34,976 bases of DNA, from assembly GCF_000934845.1 (NCBI RefSeq), contig NZ_JXIQ01000099.1, positions 1 through 34,976 of the forward strand, in the 5' to 3' direction. Numbering within the stretch: the first letter of the stretch is position 1; every line of letters starts with the position of its first letter. Positions 9,332 to 18,595 of the stretch are shown here, in pieces. The position numbers were made by a program, and so were the translations under genes. The notes beneath the pieces were generated by a model, which did no database searches, was not told where the DNA came from, and saw nothing but the letters and a program-made list of their open reading frames with translations. This DNA is from Mesobacillus subterraneus (GTDB taxonomy: Bacteria > Bacillota > Bacilli > Bacillales > Cytobacillaceae).

Positions 9332-10272
9332 CAAGAATTGTATTTATGGGAACTCCGGACTTTTCCGTACCGATTTTGCGAAGGCTAGTTGTGGAAGGCT
9401 ATGAGGTAGTCGGTGTGGTCACACAGCCTGATCGCCCTGTTGGCAGAAAGCGACTACTGACTGCGCCGCCGGTAAAAACAGAAGCGCTGAAGCATGGCAT
9501 CCCTGTTTACCAGCCGGAAAAAATCCGTCAAAAGGAAGAACTGGAGAAAATCTTTGCCCTTGAACCAGATTTAATCGTCACTGCTGCCTTTGGACAAATA
9601 TTGCCAAATCAGCTGTTAAAAGCACCAAAGATGGGCTGTATTAATGTCCATGCTTCGCTATTGCCAGAACTGCGAGGCGGAGCACCAATCCATTATGCGA
9701 TCATAGAGGGAAAAGAGAAAACGGGAATTACGATTATGTATATGGTTGAAAAGCTGGATGCAGGGGATATTCTGGCACAAGTGGAAGTTCCCATCACAGA
9801 AACAGATACGGTAGGGTCTTTGCATGATAAAATGAGCGTTGCCGGGGCGGACCTCTTATCTGAGACGATTCCGAAGCTAGTACGCGGAGAAATTACTCCG
9901 ATCCCGCAAAAGGAAGACGAAGCGACTTTTGCCTGGAATATCAAGCGGGAACAGGAGAAAATTGATTGGACCAAATCAGGAAACGCTATCTACAACCATA
10001 TCCGCGGCATGAATCCATGGCCGGTTGCTTATACGACAATGGATGGGGCAGTAATGAAGATATGGAATTCTTTAAGGACGAACTACAAAGGAAGTGAGCA
10101 AGCGGGTACCATCGTCAGACTGGAAGACGACGGTTTTATAGTGGCAACTGGAGATGATATTGCGATTAAGATTACCGAGCTTCAGCCATCTGGCAAGAAA
10201 AAGATGGACGCTAGGCAATTTCTGTTGGGGGCAGGGGCGAACTTAGAGCCCGGCGTAAAGTTAGGAGATTAA
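9328..10272 (+). CDS. fmt: Methionyl-tRNA formyltransferase
   Basis: 314 residues. Transfers a formyl group from 10-formyl-tetrahydrofolate to Met-tRNA(fMet) for translation initiation. Starts [15 protein letters not shown]. The catalytic triad expected in the family is in place: N106 and H108 in NVHASLLP and D144 in LDAGD, together with the RGGAPI loop. The C-terminal domain (about 205-314) has the tRNA-binding fold, with [10 protein letters not shown] at the junction. It overlaps def by four bases and is followed one base later by rsmB, the classic def-fmt-rsmB order. Confidence 0.96.
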   Translation: MTRIVFMGTPDFSVPILRRLVVEGYEVVGVVTQPDRPVGRKRLLTAPPVKTEALKHGIPVYQPEKIRQKEELEKIFALEPDLIVTAAFGQILPNQLLKAPKMGCINVHASLLPELRGGAPIHYAIIEGKEKTGITIMYMVEKLDAGDILAQVEVPITETDTVGSLHDKMSVAGADLLSETIPKLVRGEITPIPQKEDEATFAWNIKREQEKIDWTKSGNAIYNHIRGMNPWPVAYTTMDGAVMKIWNSLRTNYKGSEQAGTIVRLEDDGFIVATGDDIAIKITELQPSGKKKMDARQFLLGAGANLEPGVKLGD

Positions 10273-10273
10273 C

Positions 10274-11623
10274 ATGAGCAAAAAGAAAAATGTCAGGGAT
10301 GCCGCATTGCAACTCCTGGAAACGGTTGAAAAGAACCAGGCTTACAGCAATTTGCTTCTAAATAATGCAATAAAAACAAATGAAATTAGTGCAATTGATA
10401 TCGGCTTGCTGACTGAATTAGTTTATGGGACTTTACAGCGCAAAATGACCCTTGATTTCTACCTTAAGCCATTTATCGAGAAAAATAAGAAATTGCAAAC
10501 ATGGGTCGTCAATTTACTTCGCATGACCGTTTATCAAATGGTGTATTTAGATAAAATACCAGATAGAGCAGCAATTTTTGAAGCAGTTGAAATTTCGAAG
10601 CGGCGCGGACACAAAGGCATTGCGAGCCTGGTGAACGGTGTTCTTCGCAGCATTCAGCGAAACGGACTTCCTCAACTTGCTACGATAATCGATCCTGCAG
10701 AAAGAATTTCCATTGAGACTAGCCATCCATTATGGTTAGTCAGGAGATGGGTCGTCCAGTTTGGGATAGAAAAGACAAGGGAAATGTGTGAAGTGAATTT
10801 GACTGTTCCCCTGCAGACAGGAAGAGTCAATTTGACAAGGATTTCCCGTGAGGAGTGCCTAGCGTTGCTCGAGGAAGAAGGCTTTGAAGTGGAACCAAGC
10901 CCAATCCTGCCGGAAGCCATTAAATGCCTCCGCGGCAATCTCGCCTCTTCCAAAGCATTTCATTATGGTTTATTGACAATTCAGGATGAGAGTTCTATGC
11001 TAGTTGCCCACGCACTTGGAATAGAGGAAGAAGAGATCATCCTCGATGCATGTGCTGCCCCTGGGGGGAAATCAACTCATATTGCAGAAAAGCTTGGAAA
11101 TAGCGGCAAAGTAATCTCCCTAGACCTTCACGAACATAAGGTGAAGCTGATTTCCCAAACGGCTGAACGACTTGGGCTAGGAAATATCGAGGCGCAAAAA
11201 ATGGATAGCCGAGAGGCGGCGCAAAAATTTCAGCATAAATCGATGGACCGTATTTTACTCGATGCCCCCTGTTCAGGACTTGGTGTAATGAGACGAAAGC
11301 CTGACATGAAATACACGAAGAAAGAACAGGATCTCAGTCAGCTGAAAGCCATTCAGCTAAGCCTTCTAGAATCAGTAGCGCCATTGCTGAAAGAGGAAGG
11401 TACGCTTGTTTATAGTACATGCACAGTGGATCGGGAAGAAAATCAGGAAGTGATAGACATATTTTTGCGCAAGCATCCTGAATTCTCGGGAGATCCAACA
11501 CTTGCAGAAAGAATGCCAGAGGCAATCAGGCCATTGATTAATGGCTTCGAGGTTCAAATCCTTCCTCAGGACTTTGGCTCTGATGGGTTTTACATTGCGT
11601 GTTTGAGAAAGAAGGTAGAATAA
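10274..11623 (+). CDS. rsmB: 16S rRNA m5C967 methyltransferase RsmB
   Basis: 449 residues. S-adenosylmethionine-dependent cytosine-5 methylation of 16S rRNA. The N-terminal quarter is a NusB-like RNA-binding domain ([25 protein letters not shown]). The C-terminal Rossmann domain shows [15 protein letters not shown], then DAPCSGLG with C333 and STCT with C383, the two cysteines used in the RNA m5C family. A Shine-Dalgarno TTAGGAGA lies just before the ATG and overlaps the end of fmt. Its TAA shares one base with the rlmN ATG. Confidence 0.95.
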   Translation: MSKKKNVRDAALQLLETVEKNQAYSNLLLNNAIKTNEISAIDIGLLTELVYGTLQRKMTLDFYLKPFIEKNKKLQTWVVNLLRMTVYQMVYLDKIPDRAAIFEAVEISKRRGHKGIASLVNGVLRSIQRNGLPQLATIIDPAERISIETSHPLWLVRRWVVQFGIEKTREMCEVNLTVPLQTGRVNLTRISREECLALLEEEGFEVEPSPILPEAIKCLRGNLASSKAFHYGLLTIQDESSMLVAHALGIEEEEIILDACAAPGGKSTHIAEKLGNSGKVISLDLHEHKVKLISQTAERLGLGNIEAQKMDSREAAQKFQHKSMDRILLDAPCSGLGVMRRKPDMKYTKKEQDLSQLKAIQLSLLESVAPLLKEEGTLVYSTCTVDREENQEVIDIFLRKHPEFSGDPTLAERMPEAIRPLINGFEVQILPQDFGSDGFYIACLRKKVE

Positions 11624-12714
11624 TGAAACAGGAAAAAACAACAGGAACTATAGCGACAGAAGCAACAGTCAAGAGATCCATTTATTCCCTTCAACTGAAT
11701 GAATGGAGAGACTGGCTGAAGGAGCAAGGCGAAAAGCCTTTTAGGGCGGAACAGATTTATGACTGGCTTTACAAAAAAAGAGCAGCATCGTTCGAGGATA
11801 TGTCGAATCTTTCAAAGTCTTTACGGGACAAATTGGAACAGCATTTTGTGCTGACAACACTCCATACGATCATCCAGCAAACATCATCTGACGGAACAAT
11901 CAAGTTCCTGTTTGAACTGCATGATGGGGTTTCAATCGAAACCGTGCTTATGAGACATGAATATGGAAATTCAGTTTGCGTCACTACTCAGGTTGGCTGC
12001 CGAATTGGCTGTACTTTTTGCGCTTCTACACTTGGAGGGTTAAAAAGGAACCTCGAGGCAGGAGAAATTGTTGCCCAGGTCGTAAAAGTACAACAAACTC
12101 TCGATGAAACAGATGAGAGAGTGAGCTCCATTGTCATCATGGGAATCGGTGAACCATTTGATAACTATGACCATATGCTTTCCTTCCTAAAAATCATGAA
12201 TCATGAGAAAGGCATGAATATCGGCGCTCGTCATATTACCGTTTCAACAAGTGGTATCATACCGAGGATTTACCAATTTGCTGATGAAAATATGCAGATT
12301 AACTTTGCGATTTCTCTGCATGCTCCAAATACGGAGTTGCGCAGCAGATTGATGCCAATCAACCGAGCCTATAAGCTTCCCGATTTAATGGATGCGGTCC
12401 GCTATTATGTGAACAAAACAGGTCGCAGAATTAGTTTTGAATATGGGCTATTTGGCGGAGTGAATGATCAGGTGGAGCATGCGGAGGAGCTTGCCCAGCT
12501 CGTAAAAGGATTGAAATGCCATATCAATTTGATTCCCGTAAATTACGTACCTGAACGTGATTACGTAAGAACACCTAAGAGACAGATCTTTCAATTTGAA
12601 CGCACCCTTCGCGACCTCGGAGTGAATGTGACAATAAGAAGAGAACAAGGGCATGACATTGAAGCAGCTTGCGGACAACTTCGGGCAAAAGAAAGAAAAG
12701 AAGAGACGAGGTGA
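11623..12714 (+). CDS. rlmN: Dual-specificity 23S rRNA / tRNA adenine-C2 methyltransferase RlmN (radical SAM)
   Basis: 363 residues from the ATG at 11623, preceded by GAAGGTAG. Methylates C2 of A2503 in 23S rRNA and A37 in some tRNAs. The radical-SAM cluster motif CxxxCxxC is at C126, C130 and C133 ([10 protein letters not shown]). The cysteine that carries the transient methyl group is near the C-terminus, C350 in EAACGQL. GIGEP and the substrate loops are intact. The frame is open 24 bases further upstream inside rsmB, but those residues are not family-like. It overlaps rsmB by one base (TAATG). Confidence 0.95.
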   Translation: MKQEKTTGTIATEATVKRSIYSLQLNEWRDWLKEQGEKPFRAEQIYDWLYKKRAASFEDMSNLSKSLRDKLEQHFVLTTLHTIIQQTSSDGTIKFLFELHDGVSIETVLMRHEYGNSVCVTTQVGCRIGCTFCASTLGGLKRNLEAGEIVAQVVKVQQTLDETDERVSSIVIMGIGEPFDNYDHMLSFLKIMNHEKGMNIGARHITVSTSGIIPRIYQFADENMQINFAISLHAPNTELRSRLMPINRAYKLPDLMDAVRYYVNKTGRRISFEYGLFGGVNDQVEHAEELAQLVKGLKCHINLIPVNYVPERDYVRTPKRQIFQFERTLRDLGVNVTIRREQGHDIEAACGQLRAKERKEETR

Positions 12715-12718
12715 CAAG

Positions 12719-13471
12719 ATGAAGGCTGTTTTCATGACAGACAGGGGAAAAATCCGCCTGCATAATGAAGACAATGGCGGCATCTTTATGAACCCTCACG
12801 GACAGCGCCTTGCCATCGTAGCAGATGGCATGGGCGGCCACCGTGCAGGAGACGTAGCTAGTGAAATGACAACCCAGCATTTAAAACTGCTCTGGGAAAA
12901 GTCAACAAGAATACATACAGCAGAAGAAGCAGAACAATGGCTGCGGGAAGCGGTAGTGCAGGTTAATCAAGAAATTTTCCAGCATTCCTTGCATCATACA
13001 GAATGTGAAGGCATGGGCACGACAATTGTCGCCTCCATCTGTACGAATCTGTTCGCAACAGTGGTGAACATCGGTGACAGCCGCTGTTATTTGCGGAATG
13101 AATCAGGGTTCAAACAGTTAACGGAAGACCATTCTCTTGTCAATGAACTCGTTCGTTCTGGACAAATTTCAAAGGAAGATGCAGAGCATCATCCGCGTAA
13201 AAATGTGCTCTTAAGAGCCCTTGGAACCGAAGAATTAGTGGAGATGGACATTAAGACGATCATATTTGAAGAAGAGGATGTGCTGTTGCTTTGTTCAGAC
13301 GGACTTTCCAATAAAGTCAGCCAGGAAGAAATGGCAAGCATCCTTTCTGACACTAATTTGTCTCTGGAAGAGAAAGCCGAAGAATTTATCAAAATGGCCA
13401 ATCAGTATGGCGGCGAAGATAATATTACTCTTGCAATCGTCGAATACCAGGAATTCAACGAGGGCAGGTGA
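12719..13471 (+). CDS. prpC: PP2C-type Ser/Thr protein phosphatase PrpC (Stp)
   Basis: 250 residues. Metal-dependent phosphatase that reverses PrkC phosphorylation. PPM-family metal ligands are visible: D18 in RLHNED, D36-G37 in VADGMGGH, then GMGTT, GDSRCY, LLCSDGLSN and GGEDNIT at the C-terminus. The ATG at 12719 has GAGGTG six bases upstream, which also spans the rlmN stop; an in-frame ATG at 12653 lies inside rlmN and gives a non-homologous extension. Its stop overlaps the region where prkC initiates, the conserved phosphatase-kinase pair. Confidence 0.95.
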   Translation: MKAVFMTDRGKIRLHNEDNGGIFMNPHGQRLAIVADGMGGHRAGDVASEMTTQHLKLLWEKSTRIHTAEEAEQWLREAVVQVNQEIFQHSLHHTECEGMGTTIVASICTNLFATVVNIGDSRCYLRNESGFKQLTEDHSLVNELVRSGQISKEDAEHHPRKNVLLRALGTEELVEMDIKTIIFEEEDVLLLCSDGLSNKVSQEEMASILSDTNLSLEEKAEEFIKMANQYGGEDNITLAIVEYQEFNEGR

Positions 13472-13476
13472 AAAAT

Positions 13477-15423
13477 ATGATCAACGGAAAAAGAATCAGC
13501 GGTCGATATAAAATCAAGGGAATGATTGGCGGCGGCGGGATGGCAAATGTCTATCTTGCGCATGATATGATCCTTGACAGGGATGTTGCAGTCAAAATGC
13601 TTCGTCTTGATTTTGCCAATGACGAAGAATTCATTCGCAGATTCCACAGAGAGGCTCAGTCCGCAACGAGCCTTACCCATCCGAACATCGTTAGTATATA
13701 TGATGTGGGAGAAGAGGACGGACTGTATTATATTGTAATGGAATATGTCGAGGGTCAGACACTGAAACAATACATACAGCGCCATGCTCCAGTTCCAGTT
13801 ACGGAAGCTCTTGAGATAATGAAACAGGTGACATCCGCAATCTCTCATGCTCATCACAATCACATTGTTCATCGTGATATCAAGCCACATAATATTTTAA
13901 TAGATAAAAACGGGATGGTTAAGATCACGGACTTTGGCATTGCAATGGCATTGAGCGCTACGAGTATTACCCAGACGAATTCGGTGCTCGGGTCTGTGCA
14001 CTATCTGTCACCAGAACAGGCCAGAGGCGGCATGGCAAATAAAAAATCAGATATTTATTCAATCGGGATCGTTATGTTTGAATTGCTTACAGGCAGACTC
14101 CCTTTTTCAGGTGAATCGGCCGTATCCATCGCATTGAAGCATCTTCAATCAGAAACGCCATCTTTAAAAAGATGGAATCCGGAAATTCCCCAGAGTGTTG
14201 AAAATATCGTGCTCAAGGCGACTGCGAAGGATCCATTCCATCGATACGACAATGTCGATGAAATGGAAGATGATTTACGGACATCGCTTGATGATAGCCG
14301 TTTGAACGAAGGCAGGTTTATTATACCGGTGGATGATGAAGCTACGAAAGCGATTCCTATTATTACAAATGACCGGCCTTATCATAATTCAGATGAAACT
14401 ATTATCCGTAAAGATGCTCAAAATGCATTGGAACAGGCAACGAAAGAGAAAAAAAACCGGAGAAAGAAATGGCCCGTTATTTTAACTGTGCTGTTTTTGC
14501 TCATCCTGACTTCGGGTATTGTCATGGTGACTTTGGGTCCAGAGCTGTTTGGGCCAAAGGATAAGAAAGTGCCGGACGTAAGTGGCATGGAACTAGAAAA
14601 AGCAGTCGCTGAACTCATGTCCACTGGTTTTATTATTGGAGACAAAAAAGAGGTGAGCGATGAAGAAATTGAAGAAGGAAATGTTATCAGAACTAATCCG
14701 GAAGCTGGTAAAATGATCAAAGAAGGAAATGAAATTGACTTGTATATCAGTACCGGAAAAGCAGAATTGGAAATGTCGGATTACACCGACAGGAACTACG
14801 ACGATGTAGTCAAACTGTTAGAAGGAAAAGGCTTTAAAGACATCCAAAAAACCGAAGAGCATGACGACAGCGAGCCTGGTACAATTCTGGAACAATATCC
14901 TCCCGGCGGGGAATTTGTCGTTCCGGCAGACACCATATTAGAATTCAAAGTCAGTATTGGGCCAGAATTGGTTCCTCTCGGTAATTTAAAGGAATACAAT
15001 CAACGAAACCTCGATCTGTATGCGGACACCACCGGACTTATAATAGAGAGTTCGGAGGAGTTTCATGACACAGTACCGGCTGGATTGGTTATTTCCCAAA
15101 ACCCTGAAGCAGGAACAGAGCTCCCGCCAGGAAGTAAGGTAAGCGTTGTAATTTCAAAAGGGCCAGAACCTGTTCCAAAAGAAAAAACGCTTGAAATTAC
15201 AGTACCATACCAGCCTAAAGAAGAAGGAGTTCCACAGAAGATCACGATCTATATAAATGACGTAAACCATACCGATGAAACTCCAGTCAACACGATTGAC
15301 ATCACTGAGGACACATTGGTGAGTCTTGATTTCCTAATTGCGCCTGGCAAAAAGGGAGAGTATCGAATCCTGCGGGATGGAGAGATTTTTGATAGTGGTA
15401 GCGTTGATTATCCAGAAGACTAA
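13477..15423 (+). CDS. prkC: Membrane Ser/Thr protein kinase PrkC with PASTA domains
   Basis: 648 residues from the ATG at 13477, starting MINGKRISGRY like B. subtilis PrkC. Hanks-type kinase in the cytoplasm: glycine loop GGGGMANVY (18-26), K40, HRDIKPHN with D134, DFG (152-154), activation loop with threonines 162, 165 and 167. One transmembrane helix follows a KKNRRKKW stretch (about residues 325-355). Outside are three PASTA repeats (first beginning KVPDVSGMELEKA) and a C-terminal beta domain. The PASTA part binds muropeptides or lipid II in relatives; in Bacillus it signals germination and growth state. A GTG at 13468 overlapping the prpC stop is an alternative start adding three residues. 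RsgA, encoded next, is a known PrkC substrate in B. subtilis. Confidence 0.95.
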   Translation: MINGKRISGRYKIKGMIGGGGMANVYLAHDMILDRDVAVKMLRLDFANDEEFIRRFHREAQSATSLTHPNIVSIYDVGEEDGLYYIVMEYVEGQTLKQYIQRHAPVPVTEALEIMKQVTSAISHAHHNHIVHRDIKPHNILIDKNGMVKITDFGIAMALSATSITQTNSVLGSVHYLSPEQARGGMANKKSDIYSIGIVMFELLTGRLPFSGESAVSIALKHLQSETPSLKRWNPEIPQSVENIVLKATAKDPFHRYDNVDEMEDDLRTSLDDSRLNEGRFIIPVDDEATKAIPIITNDRPYHNSDETIIRKDAQNALEQATKEKKNRRKKWPVILTVLFLLILTSGIVMVTLGPELFGPKDKKVPDVSGMELEKAVAELMSTGFIIGDKKEVSDEEIEEGNVIRTNPEAGKMIKEGNEIDLYISTGKAELEMSDYTDRNYDDVVKLLEGKGFKDIQKTEEHDDSEPGTILEQYPPGGEFVVPADTILEFKVSIGPELVPLGNLKEYNQRNLDLYADTTGLIIESSEEFHDTVPAGLVISQNPEAGTELPPGSKVSVVISKGPEPVPKEKTLEITVPYQPKEEGVPQKITIYINDVNHTDETPVNTIDITEDTLVSLDFLIAPGKKGEYRILRDGEIFDSGSVDYPED

Positions 15424-15441
15424 CAGACAGGGAGTGTTGCT

Positions 15442-16323
15442 ATGCCTGAGGGCAAAATTATCAAGGCGCTGAGCGGTTTTTATTATGTTTCCAATGAGAA
15501 TGGGGTAGTTCAATGCCGCGGGAGAGGAATTTTCCGTAAGAATAAAATTACCCCCCTTGTTGGCGACGAGGTGGTTTTTCAAGCCGAAAATGACAAAGAA
15601 GGCTATATCCTCGAAGTGAAAGAACGGAAAAATGAGCTTGTTCGTCCACCAATTGCAAACGTGGACCAGGCTATCCTTGTTTTTTCGGCAGTAGAGCCTG
15701 AATTCAGTACAGCACTGCTTGATCGGTTCCTTGTCCTAGTTGAATATAATCATATTAAGCCTATCATTTGCATTACAAAAATGGATTTAACGAATGACGA
15801 GCAAAAATCAAGGCTTGATGGATTTGCAGGAGATTATCGAAATGCTGGATATGAAGTCATTTTTACTTCCTCAGAAACTTCTGAGGGCCTTGAGAAGTTA
15901 AGCCCCCACATCGAAGGCAAGATATCTGTTTTCGCAGGGCAGTCTGGTGTTGGAAAGTCGTCTCTGCTCAATGCCATCAGACCTGATCTCGACTTGAAAA
16001 CGGACGTTATCTCCTCGCATCTTGGACGAGGAAAGCATACAACAAGGCATGTGGAGTTACTCTCGATTAAAAACGGTCTTGTAGCTGATACACCGGGCTT
16101 CAGTTCTCTGGAATTCACCGATCTGGAGGTCGAGGAATTGAACGCATGCTTTCCTGATATCGCTCAAATTAGTGAGGATTGTAAATTTCGAGGCTGTCTT
16201 CATATGGCTGAGCCTAAATGTGCTGTCAAAACAGCAGTCGTGTCAGGTACACTACCTGAGTACAGATATGAGCATTACAAAGATTTTTTGTTAGAAATAA
16301 AAGATAGAAAGCCGAGGTATTGA
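15442..16323 (+). CDS. rsgA: Ribosome small subunit-dependent GTPase RsgA (CpgA)
   Basis: 293 residues. Circularly permuted GTPase that checks late 30S maturation. N-terminal OB fold (about 1-68), then GTPase motifs in permuted order: G4 TKMD, G1 GQSGVGKSS with K172, the switch HTTRH, and G3 DTPGFSS. The C-terminal zinc domain has cysteines and a histidine in [20 protein letters not shown] upstream of the ATG is a good binding site. Its position after prkC fits a role as kinase substrate. Its stop lies two bases before the rpe ATG. Confidence 0.95.
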   Translation: MPEGKIIKALSGFYYVSNENGVVQCRGRGIFRKNKITPLVGDEVVFQAENDKEGYILEVKERKNELVRPPIANVDQAILVFSAVEPEFSTALLDRFLVLVEYNHIKPIICITKMDLTNDEQKSRLDGFAGDYRNAGYEVIFTSSETSEGLEKLSPHIEGKISVFAGQSGVGKSSLLNAIRPDLDLKTDVISSHLGRGKHTTRHVELLSIKNGLVADTPGFSSLEFTDLEVEELNACFPDIAQISEDCKFRGCLHMAEPKCAVKTAVVSGTLPEYRYEHYKDFLLEIKDRKPRY

Positions 16324-16325
16324 TC

Positions 16326-16970
16326 ATGGTTAAAATTGCACCTTCCATTTTATCGGCAGACTTTTCTCGACTTGGCGAAGAAATAAAGGATGTCGAGCGA
16401 GGCGGGGCCGATTATATTCACGTCGATGTAATGGATGGCCATTTCGTGCCAAATATTACAATTGGGCCACTGCTTGTCGAAGCAATCAGGCCAGTGACAA
16501 AGCTTCCCCTTGATGTTCACCTAATGATCGAGAATCCGGATCAGTATATCAAAGCATTTGCCAACGCGGGTGCTGACTATATTACCGTTCATGTGGAAGC
16601 GTGCCGGCATCTTCACCGGACGATCCAATTGATTAAATCGACAGGGGCAAAGGCAGGTGTCGTTTTGAATCCTGCCACACCGGTAGAAAATTTGAGGCAC
16701 ATCATCGAGGATGTTGACATGGTACTGCTCATGTCAGTCAATCCTGGTTTTGGCGGACAGAAGTTTCTAACTTCTGTCCTTCCAAAAATCAGAGAAGTCA
16801 AGAAACTGGCTGATTTGTATCATCCAGAGCTGGAAATTGAGGTCGACGGTGGAGTGAACGAGGAGACAGCCAAGCTTGTGGTGGAAGCAGGGGCAAATGT
16901 TCTGGTCGCAGGTTCGGCAGTCTTCAACAACAAAGACAGAGAAGCAGCAATCGCTAGTTTAAGACCATAA
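16326..16970 (+). CDS. rpe: Ribulose-phosphate 3-epimerase
   Basis: 214 residues from the ATG at 16326, with GAGG at 16314-16317 eight bases upstream. A TTG at 16320 is in frame but too close to the binding site. Interconverts ribulose 5-phosphate and xylulose 5-phosphate in the pentose phosphate pathway. TIM-barrel motifs of the family: [22 protein letters not shown] (metal and catalytic residues), [17 protein letters not shown], and EVDGGVN with the second catalytic aspartate. It is the last gene of the long coaBC-to-rpe run. Confidence 0.95.
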   Translation: MVKIAPSILSADFSRLGEEIKDVERGGADYIHVDVMDGHFVPNITIGPLLVEAIRPVTKLPLDVHLMIENPDQYIKAFANAGADYITVHVEACRHLHRTIQLIKSTGAKAGVVLNPATPVENLRHIIEDVDMVLLMSVNPGFGGQKFLTSVLPKIREVKKLADLYHPELEIEVDGGVNEETAKLVVEAGANVLVAGSAVFNNKDREAAIASLRP

Positions 16971-17003
16971 GGAAAAGCCAGCCTAAAGAAAGGCTGGCTT
17001 TCC
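16971..17003 (+). terminator. Strong hairpin after rpe, without a T-tract
   Basis: AAAGCCAGCCT (16974-16984) pairs perfectly with AGGCTGGCTTT (16991-17001), and the flanking GG/CC may extend it. The hairpin begins at the base after the rpe stop. The sequence that follows is CCTACTATAAAC, not a run of T, so efficiency as an intrinsic terminator is doubtful. It may instead protect the 3' end or allow read-through into thiN. Confidence 0.5.
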
Positions 17004-17040
17004 TACTATAAACAAAAAAGAAGATAGAGGAGTTATTGTC

Positions 17041-17688
17041 ATGAAAATTAACCTTGTTGCCGGTGGGCCACAGAATCTTATACCGGATTTCCATCAATAT
17101 GAAGAGGAAAACGCAATCTGGGTTGGAATTGATCGCGGAGTATTCTATTTATTGGAAGCAGGCGTAAAACCCGCCGCAGCTTTTGGGGATTTTGACTCCG
17201 TTTCCGAAGCAGAAATGGCGTCCATTGAAAAGGCAGTTGCTGATCTAAAGAAATTCAAACCGGAAAAAGATGAGACAGACATGGAGCTTGCGCTAAATTG
17301 GGCACTAGATCAGCACCCAGAGTCGATTTCCATTTTTGGGGCGACAGGGGGACGCCTTGATCACTTCATGGCCAATACCCAACTTCTGGTCAGACCGCTT
17401 AAGGAGGAGACTTCTGTCCACATCCAGATCATTGATACAAAGAATATTTTGTATGTAACGACACCTGGAAGTTACACCGTTCAAGCAATGGATAATTTTA
17501 AATATATCTCCTTCCTTCCCATTACACCGATTGTCTCCGGACTGTCGCTTGAAAATTTTAAATACCCATTAAATGATTGTCATATTCCGTTGGGGTCGAC
17601 ACTATGTATTAGTAATGAACTTATAAGAGGTCATGGTACTTTTTCATTTTCCGAAGGCATATTATTAGTTGTAAGAAGCAGGGATTGA
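17041..17688 (+). CDS. thiN: Thiamine diphosphokinase
   Basis: 215 residues. Transfers pyrophosphate from ATP to thiamine to give thiamine diphosphate. Family motifs: GVDRG-like GIDRGVFYLL, FGDFDS, EKDETDMELAL, and GATGGRLDH, which together make the ATP and Mg2+ site; the C-terminal beta-sandwich contributes the thiamine pocket. The ATG at the start has GAGGAG 9 bases upstream. It stands between the rpe hairpin and spoVM, as in B. subtilis (yloS). Confidence 0.93.
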   Translation: MKINLVAGGPQNLIPDFHQYEEENAIWVGIDRGVFYLLEAGVKPAAAFGDFDSVSEAEMASIEKAVADLKKFKPEKDETDMELALNWALDQHPESISIFGATGGRLDHFMANTQLLVRPLKEETSVHIQIIDTKNILYVTTPGSYTVQAMDNFKYISFLPITPIVSGLSLENFKYPLNDCHIPLGSTLCISNELIRGHGTFSFSEGILLVVRSRD

Positions 17689-17743
17689 AATGTCTGCACT
17701 TAGCTCAGGGTTCTTCCCGTGTGAGGAATTCTTCCCTGGAGGA

Positions 17744-17773
17744 GCAAATTTTAAATACCCTTGAATATACTAT
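17744..17773 (+). promoter_or_regulatory. Candidate sigma-E promoter for spoVM
   Basis: GCAAATT (17744-17750), a 15-base spacer, and TATACTAT (17766-17773) resemble the sigma-E boxes KMATATW and CATACAMT, matching 6 of 7 and 6 of 8. spoVM of B. subtilis is transcribed by sigma-E in the mother cell, so a promoter of this class is expected here. Transcription would start near 17780. Confidence 0.5.
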
Positions 17774-17824
17774 AGGGATGTAGAAAGAAGTCTGGTTTGG
17801 CGAGAGATGGTGAGGAGGGACGGT

Positions 17825-17905
17825 ATGAGATTCTATACAATCAAACTGCCTAAATTTTTAGGTGGACTCGTTCGGGCAATGTTAGGAGCGTTTAAAAAGG
17901 ATTAA
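17825..17905 (+). CDS. spoVM: Stage V sporulation protein SpoVM (26 residues)
   Basis: A 26-codon gene, too short for ordinary gene finders. It reads MRFYTIKLPKFLGG followed by a second half ending in GAFKKD, nearly identical to the B. subtilis peptide. SpoVM is an amphipathic helix that senses the positive curvature of the forespore membrane and anchors SpoIVA to start coat and cortex assembly. Proline 9, needed for correct localisation in B. subtilis, is present. GAGGAGGG at 17812-17819 is five bases before the ATG, a strong binding site. The gene has its own likely sigma-E promoter and terminator. Its presence marks the organism as a spore former. Confidence 0.95.
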   Translation: MRFYTIKLPKFLGGLVRAMLGAFKKD

Positions 17906-17947
17906 AGCGGCTAAAGTTGAAAGATAAAAGAAAAAAATTGTTGATTT

Positions 17948-17979
17948 TAGCATCCTTTTAGGCAGGGTGCTATTATTTT
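17948..17979 (+). terminator. Intrinsic terminator after spoVM
   Basis: TAGCATCCT (17948-17956) pairs with AGGGTGCTA (17964-17972) with one G-T pair and a 7-base loop, followed by TTATTTT. Confidence 0.75.
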
Positions 17980-18025
17980 GGCCTCATTTGGGAAAAATAA
18001 ACACAACCGGCCGGCGGAAAAGAAC

Positions 18026-18057
18026 AAAAATAAAAAAGGCATCCTCTAGTGGATGCC
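18026..18057 (-). terminator. Intrinsic terminator for rpmB
   Basis: GGCATCC (18038-18044) and GGATGCC (18051-18057) form a 7-pair stem with a 6-base loop. On the minus strand the stem is followed by the complement of the A-rich run 18026-18037, giving a long T-tract. It faces the spoVM terminator, so the convergent units are insulated from each other. Confidence 0.85.
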
Positions 18058-18064
18058 ATGCAAC

Positions 18065-18095
18065 TTTTCTGCTGGCTGCTGGAGCGAGCAGAAAA
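18065..18095. repeat. Second inverted repeat between rpmB and its terminator
   Basis: TTTTCTGCT (18065-18073) and AGCAGAAAA (18087-18095) are exact complements. Inside, GCT and AGC can add three pairs past a G-G mismatch. It lies 18 bases beyond the rpmB stop codon. On the minus strand it has no T-tract of its own, so it is more likely a 3' stabilising hairpin than a terminator. Confidence 0.6.
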
Positions 18096-18113
18096 ACTGC
18101 GATTTTAAATGAT

Positions 18114-18302
18114 TTAAACGCGTTCTACTTTACCTGATCTTAAAGCTCTTGCAGATACCCAAACACGCTTCGGCTTACCGTCTACGAGAATACGAACTTT
18201 TTGAAGGTTAGCACCCCATGTACGCTTATTTGCGTTCATTGCGTGGGAGCGTGCGTTCCCAGAATGAGTTGATTTACCAGTTACTACACATTTACGTGGC
18301 AT
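18114..18302 (-). CDS. rpmB: 50S ribosomal protein L28
   Basis: 62 residues, full length, the only minus-strand gene in the window. It reads [11 protein letters not shown], then [15 protein letters not shown] and a conserved basic C-terminus ending SGKVERV. Only one cysteine is present, so this is the zinc-free form of L28. AGGAGGG on the minus strand (complement of 18311-18317) lies 8 bases before the start. Divergent orientation relative to yloU and convergent to spoVM is the same as in B. subtilis. Confidence 0.96.
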   Translation of the reverse strand: MPRKCVVTGKSTHSGNARSHAMNANKRTWGANLQKVRILVDGKPKRVWVSARALRSGKVERV

Positions 18303-18411
18303 ATGATTTCCCTCCTAACTGACAAAAGCTGTTACTATATTTCTGCAATAATTTGCATATCGTCAGAATGGTAATTGAAATAGGATAACTTTTTCTCTGA
18401 CATACTTTAAT

Positions 18412-18440
18412 AATTTATCATAGAAATTTCCCATTTGCAA
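18412..18440 (-). promoter_or_regulatory. Possible rpmB promoter
   Basis: Reading the minus strand, TTGCAA (18440-18435), a 17-base spacer and TAAATT (18417-18412). Both boxes match consensus at 4 of 6. It would give a leader of about 100 bases. Weak, but the spacing is right and rpmB must be transcribed from this 293-base divergent gap (18303-18595). Confidence 0.25.
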
Positions 18441-18472
18441 TACTTCCGGCAAAAGCTATAAAGAAAAAAACC

Positions 18473-18504
18473 TTGACATATAGGTTGATTTCTTGCTGAA
18501 TAAT
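18473..18504 (+). promoter_or_regulatory. Possible yloU-fakA promoter
   Basis: A perfect -35 box TTGACA (18473-18478) lies 118 bases before yloU. The best -10-like sequence is AATAAT (18499-18504), but the spacer is 20 bases, longer than usual, so the true -10 may be elsewhere. The rest of the gap holds only A/T-rich sequence and the rpmB upstream region; no gene is seen in it. Confidence 0.3.
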
Positions 18505-18595
18505 AAAGGGAAGGACAGAATAACTTTAAAAATGGATTGGCTTATAGTAAAATAAACGGTAGCATACTGCTATTTTTCCAAAGGGGGAACGAATC

